DNA from: Treponema sp. UBA3862
Lineage (GTDB): Bacteria > Spirochaetota > Spirochaetia > Treponematales > Treponemataceae
Length of the DNA: 28,774 nucleotides
Direction: 5' to 3'
Assembly: GCA_002392405.1 (NCBI GenBank)
Contig: DGGY01000052.1
Span: forward strand, 1 to 28,774
Shown here: positions 22,338-28,774 of the stretch, piece after piece
How the letters are laid out: the number at the start of each line of letters is the position of its first letter
Position numbering within the stretch: position 1 is the first letter of the stretch
The notes under the pieces: model-generated
Databases searched by the model: none
What the model was told of the DNA's origin: nothing
The model's input: only the letters and a program-made list of their open reading frames with translations
Translations under genes and position numbers: made by a program

Positions 22338-22440
22338 CCGCCGCACAGCTGCTTTCTTCCTGTCGCACAGCTGCTTTCTCCATGCAGTCTGCATCCCGCC
22401 GCACAACTGCTTTCTCCCCGCCGCACAGCTATTTTCTGTG
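22338..22440. repeat. Four degenerate ~20-bp direct repeats after queD
   Basis: Four units of the form CCGCACAGCTGCTTTCTCC, the first and last beginning near 22340 and 22420, with steps of 23, 35 and 22 bp. One spacer holds ATGCAGTCTGCAT, a short palindrome. Each unit contains CAGCTG or a variant. The array fills the gap before murE; role unknown. Confidence 0.6.
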
Positions 22441-22480
22441 ATTGAAACACTCACGGCTTTAGGGATAGAATAAAAGAGTT

Positions 22481-24184
22481 ATGACAAAAAATCTTTCAGA
22501 ACTCTTAAGTTCATTCGACCACGTATGCACGGAAAGTGACGGCTCAACATTAAACGCCGCTTTTACTGACACAAAAATTACAGACCTTGTATTTGACAGC
22601 CGCGATGTTACTCCGGGAACACTCTTTTTCGCCCTGCCAGGCACTCACACAACAGGAAACATTTTTATACCGCAGGCACTTTTAAACGGTGCAGCTGCAA
22701 TAGTTTTCCAGGACGATTTTGATTCTGACACTAAGGAAAAAATCTGTTCTGCCCTCAAAAAAGCTGACTCGCACCCGGTATTTCTCCGCGTAGCAGACAG
22801 CCGTAAGACAATGGCTCCTGCCGCTGCCTGTTTTTATGACAACCCTTCAAAAAAACTCGGAATAATCGGAGTTACAGGAACAGAAGGAAAATCTTCAACC
22901 GTAAGCTTCATCTGGCAGCTTTTACGCTTAAACGGACACAAGGCTGGCTTTATTTCTACAGTTCAGTATTCCCTGGGAGACGAAGCTATGGCTAATCCCC
23001 AGCACACCACAACACCTGAAGCCCCTATCATCCAGAAATATCTTGCACAGATGGCAGAAAAGGGCTGTGAATACGCTGTAATCGAAACTTCAAGTCACGG
23101 TCTTTCACCAAAGCTCTCACGCACCGCCTGCATCGATTTTGACTGCGGCGTATTTATGAACGTAACACTTGAGCACCTTGAATTTCACGGCACCTTTGAG
23201 CAGTACCGCGACGACAAGGCAAATCTCTTCAGAAAACTGGACGAAAACGACCACATAAAAACCATCTGCGGCAAAAAAACTACAGTTCCGTCGTTTGGAA
23301 TCGTAAACCTCGAAGATGAATCAGCCCCTTATTTTATAAAAGCAACAAAAAAGCCGGTAATAGGCTTTACGACAGAAGGAAAAGCAGGAAAACAGGCAGT
23401 TGCAGGAATTGAAGACCAGAAACCTCTTCCTCCTCTCCCGCCTTCAATTCCATACCTCTGCGGCAAGAATATTGCAAGTGCAAGTTATGGACTTACCTTC
23501 AGCATTACAGAACCTAATCTCGTAGATAAAAGTTCTAAACCTGTAAATCCCGGAATAATTCACGTTAAGGCACCGCTTCCGGGCGCTTTCAACGCCTACA
23601 ACATAATGGCAGCCTTAATCGCAGTAAGCCGCCTCACCTCAACACCGCTTTCAGTTATCGCAGAAAAAGTTCCGCAGATGACACCGGTAAAAGGAAGAAT
23701 GACAGTAATCGACCAGGGACAGCCCTTTGAAGTTATCGTTGACTATGCGCACACTCCTTCAAGCTTTGAAACAATCTTCCCTCCAGTCCGAAGACGCTGT
23801 TCAGGTAAAATGATAAGCCTTTTTGGAAGCGGCGGCGAACGCGACAGAAAAAAGCGTCCGTTACAGGGAGCCGTTGCAGCCCGCTTCTGCGATTACATCA
23901 TACTCACAGATGAAGATCCTCGCGGAGAAGACAGTGTTGAACTCTTAAAGGAAATTGCCGCAGGTGCTCAGAAAGAAGGAAAAATCTTGAATAAAGACCT
24001 TTTTATCACACCTGACAGACCGGAAGCTATCCGCCAGGCTTTTAAGATGGCATCAAAAAATGACATCGTCCTTCTTTTAGGAAAAAGCCACGAAAACTCA
24101 ATCATCTATAAGGACGGCCCTCATCCCTACGATGAGATTTCAGAGGCAAAAAAAGCCCTCTCAGAAATGGGATACAACAAATAA
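22481..24184 (+). CDS. murE: UDP-MurNAc-tripeptide synthetase (MurE)
   Basis: A 567-residue Mur ligase adding the third residue to UDP-MurNAc-L-Ala-D-Glu in the cytoplasm. N-terminal UDP-binding domain with DLVFDSRDVTPGTLFFA; P-loop GVTGTEGKSST (130-140), with Glu where the family has Asn; HTTTPEA; ETSSHGL; the carbamoyl-lysine segment YRDDKANLF (Lys246); VDYAHTPSSFE; GSGGERDRKKRP; and the diamino-acid loop TDEDPRGED (477-485). The family signature for meso-DAP is DNPR; EDPR here keeps the Arg. Treponemes are known to carry L-ornithine, so the substrate cannot be told from the loop alone. About 60 residues longer than E. coli MurE, with an insert near 300-360. No strong ribosome site. Confidence 0.92.
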   Translation: MTKNLSELLSSFDHVCTESDGSTLNAAFTDTKITDLVFDSRDVTPGTLFFALPGTHTTGNIFIPQALLNGAAAIVFQDDFDSDTKEKICSALKKADSHPVFLRVADSRKTMAPAAACFYDNPSKKLGIIGVTGTEGKSSTVSFIWQLLRLNGHKAGFISTVQYSLGDEAMANPQHTTTPEAPIIQKYLAQMAEKGCEYAVIETSSHGLSPKLSRTACIDFDCGVFMNVTLEHLEFHGTFEQYRDDKANLFRKLDENDHIKTICGKKTTVPSFGIVNLEDESAPYFIKATKKPVIGFTTEGKAGKQAVAGIEDQKPLPPLPPSIPYLCGKNIASASYGLTFSITEPNLVDKSSKPVNPGIIHVKAPLPGAFNAYNIMAALIAVSRLTSTPLSVIAEKVPQMTPVKGRMTVIDQGQPFEVIVDYAHTPSSFETIFPPVRRRCSGKMISLFGSGGERDRKKRPLQGAVAARFCDYIILTDEDPRGEDSVELLKEIAAGAQKEGKILNKDLFITPDRPEAIRQAFKMASKNDIVLLLGKSHENSIIYKDGPHPYDEISEAKKALSEMGYNK

Positions 24185-24234
24185 TTAACCGCCGGCGTAT
24201 CCTCAACGCCTGCAGGAATCACAGCACACCCCGC

Positions 24235-24269
24235 AAAAAAAAAAGCTGAACTCCAGATTGAAGTTCAGC
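24235..24269 (-). terminator. Rho-independent terminator of the minus-strand barrel gene
   Basis: GCTGAACT (24245-24252) and AGTTCAGC (24262-24269) form an 8-bp stem; on the minus strand a run of ten T residues (24235-24244) follows. It may also stop plus-strand transcripts from murE, since a short T-rich stretch lies on the other side. Confidence 0.85.
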
Positions 24270-24290
24270 CTTGTTTTGCAGTCTTAACCG

Positions 24291-24902
24291 CTAATTGGTA
24301 AGACACACTGACAGTTTATATGCAATATGGAAGTCAAAACCGGTTCCATTTTTAGAAACTTTTGTTCCGTCGTATTCAAGATAGCCTTCCCACGGAAGTG
24401 AAAAACCGAATTCAAGGCCGTTAGAAACCATGTCGTCTCCCCACTGCCATGAGAAAGATGCTCCAAACTTATAGTTTGTAACAACCAGCTTATCATCTTC
24501 AACATATTCCATATCTGTAAGACTGTAACGCTCCCAGATAAGAGGATAGATATTTACCTTCTTTTTTGTGCTGCTGCCGTCAAAAGCCCAGCCGATGGAA
24601 GGAGCAAGAGACCAGGCGATTGAATTGGCATCTTGATTGTCTCCGTCATCAATCTCAATGGAAACATCACACTTTTTTACACCGCCCTTTACGCCAAGAC
24701 CAAAGGGACCGGAAAATGTATGGAAAAATTCACCTGTTACTCCGTAAGACCAGATGTATTCAAAAGCGTCAGCCCCAGAGGAGCCTTTTTTATCCTGCCA
24801 GTAAAAGCCCCATTCAAGGGGAATTGAAAAATTAAGATAGTCATTTGCAAAACAAAAAACAGAAGCAAAAAGAACAGTAAGTCCTGCAATAAGTTTTTTC
24901 AT
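24291..24902 (-). CDS. Predicted outer-membrane barrel protein, 203 residues
   Basis: Start at 24902 (MKKLIAGLTVLFASVFCFAND, a signal peptide) is set by AGGAGGT about 7 nt upstream; a longer frame to 24929 would include it. The mature part alternates aromatic and small residues (LEWGFYWQ, GVTGEFFHTF, FGASFSWQWG), with Gly-rich turns, as in small outer-membrane barrels. The C-terminus (LSVCLTN) lacks a terminal aromatic residue, so barrel assembly is less certain than for the protein at 8291. It is a single gene in opposite orientation to murE and ddl, with its own promoter and terminator. Function unknown. Confidence 0.7.
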   Translation of the reverse strand: MKKLIAGLTVLFASVFCFANDYLNFSIPLEWGFYWQDKKGSSGADAFEYIWSYGVTGEFFHTFSGPFGLGVKGGVKKCDVSIEIDDGDNQDANSIAWSLAPSIGWAFDGSSTKKKVNIYPLIWERYSLTDMEYVEDDKLVVTNYKFGASFSWQWGDDMVSNGLEFGFSLPWEGYLEYDGTKVSKNGTGFDFHIAYKLSVCLTN

Positions 24903-24954
24903 ACAAATTACCTCCTTTCTGGATTTCATGCGTCAAAATGCACATGGGTATCTA

Positions 24955-24983
24955 ATTATAACTTAAATCTTTCTTAAAGACAA
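24955..24983 (-). promoter_or_regulatory. Promoter of the minus-strand barrel gene
   Basis: Minus-strand TTGTCT (24978-24983), a 17-bp spacer and a perfect TATAAT (24955-24960), with the ATG about 53 bp downstream. Confidence 0.65.
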
Positions 24984-25002
24984 TTTTTTAATGGTATTTA
25001 AG

Positions 25003-25117
25003 GGCGTCTCCCCCGGACTGTATTCATTCCGGGGGCCGCTATGTTCCGGATTCCGCTTCCGCTCCAGCCGCTCCGCGGCCTTCGTCCTTCACAGCGCTGA
25101 CGCTTCCCCTGCCACTA
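25003..25117. repeat. GC-rich palindromic intergenic element before ddl
   Basis: A GC-rich island in an AT-rich gap. CCCCCGG (25010-25016) pairs with CCGGGGG (25029-25035), and the ends GGGCGTC and GACGC...CCCC are roughly inverted. No ORF is seen. In style it resembles the palindromic elements at 6653-6742 and 18151-18300. The rest of the 24903-25203 gap holds only the promoter above and an AT-rich run before ddl. Confidence 0.45.
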
Positions 25118-25203
25118 CACCATTTTTATTCAAATCGCTATAATTTAACTGCCGGTTAAAAAAAGAAACCGGTCTAATTTCATATAAAAAACAGGCTAAA
25201 TAC

Positions 25204-26334
25204 ATGACAGTTACAGTTATTTACGGCGGAAAAACAGGAGAACACGAAATCTCATTAGTTTCAGGAGCAGCCGTTGCACGCAATATCGACTCAAAAAACA
25301 AAGTTCAGCTCATCGCAATTTCAAAAGAAGGACGCTGGTTTTTACAGCCTCAAAGCGAACTTGAACGCATAAAAAAAGACTCAAAAGCAGCCTTTTCCAT
25401 CATCGAAGATGAATCAAAAGAAGTTTCAGTAATTCCAGGCGGCGGAACAAAAAGAACTTTCCGCATCAATAACGAAATTATCGGCACAGACGTTGTTTTC
25501 CCTGTCCTGCACGGACCTTTCGGCGAAGACGGAACAATTCAGGGACTTTTTGAAATGACAGATGTTCCTTATGTAGGCTGTACTACCCTCGGAAGCGCAG
25601 AAACAATGGATAAGGAAAAAACAAAGGTTGTTTTAGAGCATGCTGGCATTCCTGTAGTTCCGGGCATCTGCGTAAGGCGTAGTGACCTTGCCGACTGGAA
25701 ACGCTATGACGAACTTTTAGAACAGGCACAGACAGAACTTGGCTTCCCTCTTTTTGTAAAACCATGCGCCGCAGGAAGTTCAGACGGAGCATCCCTTGCA
25801 AAAGATTTACAGCACTTAAACGGCGCAATCATGGAAGCCTTCAACTGGGATGACAAAATCTTAATTGAAAAGGCAGTTAATGCCCGGGAAATTGAATGCT
25901 CTGTTACAGGAAATCCGACAATTGATGACGGAACAGTACCGGCAGAAAAGCTGACAGCTTACGGACCTGGAGAAATTGCGCCTAAACACGACTTTTACGA
26001 CTACGATGCAAAATACAACGACCCTGACGGAGCAGACTTACTCATTCCTGCCCGCCTCGAAGAAGACAGACTGGAAGAAATCCGCACACTCGCAAAAAAA
26101 GCCTTTGCAGCCTTAGACCTTGCAGGCTTAAGCCGCGTAGACTTCTTCATTGATAAAGACACAGACAAGCTCTACTTAAATGAAATAAACACCATGCCTG
26201 GCTTTACCCAGATCAGCATGTTCCCAAAAATGTGCGGCGCTTTCGGCCTGGATTTTACAAGCCTGACAAATCTTTTAATTGAAGAAGCCGTTGCAAGATT
26301 CAAGAAGACAAGAAATCTTCAGACTTCAAGGTAA
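25204..26334 (+). CDS. ddl: D-alanine--D-alanine ligase
   Basis: A 376-residue ATP-grasp enzyme joining two D-Ala for the peptidoglycan stem. Motifs: IYGGKTGEHEISLVSG at the N-terminus, LHGPFGEDGTIQG, VKPCAAGSSDGAS (glycine-rich loop), IECSV, the omega-loop FYDYDAKY whose Tyr points to D-Ala-D-Ala and not D-Lac, GLSRVDFF, and the metal-binding LNEINTMPGFTQISMFPKM. Length matches the family. The start is supported by the conserved N-terminal strand; AGG 9 nt upstream is weak. murD follows after 21 bp, so they are probably one transcript. Confidence 0.95.
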   Translation: MTVTVIYGGKTGEHEISLVSGAAVARNIDSKNKVQLIAISKEGRWFLQPQSELERIKKDSKAAFSIIEDESKEVSVIPGGGTKRTFRINNEIIGTDVVFPVLHGPFGEDGTIQGLFEMTDVPYVGCTTLGSAETMDKEKTKVVLEHAGIPVVPGICVRRSDLADWKRYDELLEQAQTELGFPLFVKPCAAGSSDGASLAKDLQHLNGAIMEAFNWDDKILIEKAVNAREIECSVTGNPTIDDGTVPAEKLTAYGPGEIAPKHDFYDYDAKYNDPDGADLLIPARLEEDRLEEIRTLAKKAFAALDLAGLSRVDFFIDKDTDKLYLNEINTMPGFTQISMFPKMCGAFGLDFTSLTNLLIEEAVARFKKTRNLQTSR

Positions 26335-26355
26335 AAATATACTTAAGGAGTTCTT

Positions 26356-27927
26356 ATGTCAGACACAAACGAACCACTTCCGCCCGTTCCTCATTTTTAC
26401 CCGGAGGGCTGTTATTTTAAAACTTTAGATGACATACGCGGCAAAAATGTTGTCGTAATGGGACTGGGGCTCAACGGCGGCGGAGAGGCGGCTGTACGCT
26501 TTCTTTTAAAATACGGCGCAAAAGTTCTTGTAACTGACATGAAAACTGCAGAGCAGCTCGCTCCGACAATTAAATCCCTGTCCGAAGATGCTTCCCTTCC
26601 TAAAGAAAACCTTTCATACCGGCTGGGCGAACACAGAATCGAAGACTTTGAAAACGCTGACTGTGTAATCAAAAACCCGGGCGTAAAATATGACGGCAAC
26701 AAATATCTTGCCGCTGCAAAAGCAATTGAAACTGACCTGAGCCTCTTCCTCAATTTTTCAAAGGCACCTGTAATCGCAGTTACAGGCAGCAAAGGAAAAA
26801 GTTCTACAGTAAGCGCAATCTGGTATGGACTTAAACAGGCAGGGTTTGACGCCTACCTTGGAGGAAACATCACGGTTTCACCCCTTACCTTCCTTGAAAA
26901 AACAAGCGGAACTACACCTGTAGTGCTTGAACTTTCAAGCTGGCAGCTTGCAGACCTTCGCGGAAGAAAACTTTTAAAACCGCACATTGCAGTAATCACA
27001 AAAATAATTCCTGATCATCAGAACTTTTATCATTCAATGCTTGCCTATGTAGCCGACAAAAAACTGATTTACGCCGACCAGACAAAAGATGATTTTACGA
27101 TTCTTGATTTTGATGATGACCCGGCTGCAGACGGCGGAACCTTAATCGATAACTGGGGCAATATTTTTGCAAAAGAAACAAAAGCACAGGTCCTGCGCTA
27201 TTCAAAAACAAAACTTCCTAAAGAAGTGTACGGAGTCTGGCAGGATAAAGACGGCAAAGGCATCTGCCGCCTGCCCCCGAAAAATATGAGCCGTTACGCC
27301 CAGACTCACGCAAAAGACACTGAAGTAATCTTAAAAGACCTCGTTGTTCCCGGCAAACACATGCGCCTCAATGTCTTAAATGCAGCCCTAGTCCTTGAAC
27401 TCATGGGAGTAGCCCCTGAACAGACAATCAGCATTCTCGGACAATGGAACGGAATTGAACATCGCCTTGAATTCTTCCATGAGTGGCAGAATGAAAACCT
27501 GACCGTCCGCTTTTACAATGACTCAGCCGCAACAGTTCCTGAGGCCGCAGCAGAATCAACACAGGCCTTTGGAGAGCCTGTAATCTTTTTAACAGGCGGA
27601 ACTGACAAAGGACTTGATTTAACGCCTATAGCCCGCACACTTTCAAATCCGCTTGCAATCCAGCCTTCGGCTACATACCTGCTTGCGGGCACTGCAACAG
27701 ATAAACTTATCGAAGATTTTAAGGCACACGGAATAAAGCACTCAGGCGTTTATAATTCCCTGGATGAAATGCTTAACAAACTCAAAGAAGACATAAAAGC
27801 CCGCCGCGGCGCAATCGGAAGAAAAGTCGTAGTTTTCAGCCCGGGCGCAACAAGTTTCGGAATGTTTAACAATGAGTTTGACCGTGGAAACCAGTTTAAA
27901 CAGAAAGTAAAGGAAATATTTTCATAA
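26356..27927 (+). CDS. murD: UDP-N-acetylmuramoylalanine--D-glutamate ligase (MurD)
   Basis: A 523-residue Mur ligase adding D-Glu to UDP-MurNAc-L-Ala. Motifs: VVVMGLGLNGGGEAAVRFL (N-terminal UDP-binding Rossmann domain), KNPGV, P-loop VTGSKGKSST (142-151), ELSSWQL (192-198), PDHQNFYHSM, LNVLNAALVLELMG, YNDSAATVPEA, LTGGTDKGLD and FSPGATSFGMFNNEFDRG near the end. About 70 residues longer than E. coli MurD, partly through an N-terminal extension of about 25 residues and an insert near 250-330. AAGGAG lies 6 nt before the ATG. Confidence 0.95.
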   Translation: MSDTNEPLPPVPHFYPEGCYFKTLDDIRGKNVVVMGLGLNGGGEAAVRFLLKYGAKVLVTDMKTAEQLAPTIKSLSEDASLPKENLSYRLGEHRIEDFENADCVIKNPGVKYDGNKYLAAAKAIETDLSLFLNFSKAPVIAVTGSKGKSSTVSAIWYGLKQAGFDAYLGGNITVSPLTFLEKTSGTTPVVLELSSWQLADLRGRKLLKPHIAVITKIIPDHQNFYHSMLAYVADKKLIYADQTKDDFTILDFDDDPAADGGTLIDNWGNIFAKETKAQVLRYSKTKLPKEVYGVWQDKDGKGICRLPPKNMSRYAQTHAKDTEVILKDLVVPGKHMRLNVLNAALVLELMGVAPEQTISILGQWNGIEHRLEFFHEWQNENLTVRFYNDSAATVPEAAAESTQAFGEPVIFLTGGTDKGLDLTPIARTLSNPLAIQPSATYLLAGTATDKLIEDFKAHGIKHSGVYNSLDEMLNKLKEDIKARRGAIGRKVVVFSPGATSFGMFNNEFDRGNQFKQKVKEIFS

Positions 27928-27965
27928 AAAAATAAATACCAATTGATCAACGGAGAGGTACTAAA

Positions 27966-28774
27966 ATGGAAGAACAAAAAGACTGGAAAAAGACCGGAAA
28001 AAAGTCTATTTCGCTTAAGGCAGAACTGACAGGAATTATTATAGGAGCCTTGGCCTTAACCGCAGCTGTTATAGTAACGGTTTCACTGTCAATTCTGGAT
28101 AATAACATTGTAGTAAGTACAGAAGACAGCTTAAGTCACACAAGTGAAGGAGCCATGTATCTTCTGAAAGACTGGCAGGATAATGTTACCCGCTACGCAA
28201 ACATTCTTGCCTCAGGGCCTGATATTATCGCTTCCATAAGGAACAACGATTCAGTTAAGGCCGATGCAACCGGTGAAGAAAAATCCAGCAAATTCGGGCT
28301 TGATCTTCTTGCCATAATCGGCAGCAACGGCGATGTAATCGGCGGCTACGGCATGGAAAACAGCCGTAACCTTGACCACCTGGATATTATACAGTCGGCA
28401 CTTGCCGGAGAAGAAGACTATACCTATGACGCGGCCGGCGATTATACTTTTGCCCTTCTGGCAGCATGCCCTGTTTATATAAACAGAGAAATCCGCGGTT
28501 GTGTACTTGCCGGATATAACCTCACCGGACAGAGTGAAGATTCCTATGTACCGATTATTCAGGGTAATTATGATGTTGAGTGTACTGTTTTTAAGGGCAC
28601 CACCCGTGCAGAAACAACACTTGGTCCTGACATGATAGGAACGACACTTGAAAACCAGGCCATCGTAAATAAGGTTTTCAAAAACGGACAGCCTTATTCA
28701 GGTAATAATGTAATCAACGGTATTTCATATATAACAAACTACCTTCCGCTTAAAGACGGAAAGGACAATATAAA
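27966..28774 (+). CDS. Methyl-accepting chemotaxis protein, N-terminal part (cut by the window edge)
   Basis: Open from ATG at 27966 to the end of the window (269 codons). A basic N-terminus (MEEQKDWKKTGKKSISLK) precedes a membrane segment at about 21-44. The next 225 residues are a periplasmic sensor of the Cache type: a long helix (LSHTSEGAMYLLKDWQDN), LLAIIGSNGDVIGGYG, a CPVYINREIRGCVLAGYNL strand pair, then TTLGPDMIGTTL and ISYITNYLPLKDGK, phrases common in treponemal chemoreceptors. The HAMP and methyl-accepting parts would lie beyond the edge, so the class is inferred. The ligand is unknown. AGAGGT precedes the start. Confidence 0.82.
   Translation, partial: MEEQKDWKKTGKKSISLKAELTGIIIGALALTAAVIVTVSLSILDNNIVVSTEDSLSHTSEGAMYLLKDWQDNVTRYANILASGPDIIASIRNNDSVKADATGEEKSSKFGLDLLAIIGSNGDVIGGYGMENSRNLDHLDIIQSALAGEEDYTYDAAGDYTFALLAACPVYINREIRGCVLAGYNLTGQSEDSYVPIIQGNYDVECTVFKGTTRAETTLGPDMIGTTLENQAIVNKVFKNGQPYSGNNVINGISYITNYLPLKDGKDNI

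Overview
The window looks like a chromosomal piece of a host-associated or rumen/gut-type Treponema (Spirochaetota). This rests on protein style and gene content, not on a marker gene: outer-membrane barrels and lipoproteins in treponemal style, a FolE2-type GTP cyclohydrolase, a RarA fusion, a REC/HATPase/cyclic-nucleotide protein, murE/ddl/murD and a methyl-accepting chemotaxis protein. No rRNA, tRNA or CRISPR array was seen.

Region 1 (1-5200) is an AT-rich accessory stretch. Six copies of a ~37-bp hairpin repeat, the last one partial, sit in the intergenic gaps and cut the stretch into five cassette-like segments of one or two genes each. The segments hold a six-repeat zinc-ribbon nuclease plus a PD-(D/E)XK/RAMA-domain protein, a 95-aa orphan, a secreted 197-aa protein with a 44-aa ORF behind it, an inverted lipoprotein gene with its own consensus promoter, and a short segment with a 45-aa ORF or structured RNA. 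The layout resembles an integron cassette array, but no integrase is in view. A PIN/Phd toxin-antitoxin pair (5211-5938) lies at the inner edge.

Region 2 (5940-10500) holds folD-folE2 on the minus strand and, divergently, an outer-membrane barrel and a lipoprotein on the plus strand. It is rich in palindromic repeats: an 88-bp tandem repeat copying the folE2 3' end, an in-frame palindromic insertion inside folE2, and a 148-bp hairpin-rich duplication before rarA.

Region 3 (10500-17170) is a plus-strand housekeeping run. It comprises RarA fused to a ~370-aa unknown, probably methyltransferase-like domain; adenylate kinase with a strong terminator; a three-domain signalling protein; an NFACT/RqcH-like protein; and a PncC-like amidohydrolase.

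Region 4 (17218-22331) is one-carbon and pterin metabolism. metF (minus) and metH (plus) diverge around a 150-bp foldback element. metH lacks the usual C-terminal reactivation domain and overlaps a gene with PAP2-like motifs, followed by queD. FolE2 supplies the pterin precursor that QueD can use for queuosine, and FolD, MetF and MetH form the folate-to-methionine route.

Region 5 (22481-28774) is cell wall and chemotaxis: murE, a minus-strand barrel protein, ddl, murD and the N-terminal part of a chemoreceptor cut by the window edge. Several genes without a Shine-Dalgarno sequence (rarA and metH most clearly) have a -10 box 6-7 nt before the ATG, which suggests leaderless mRNAs.
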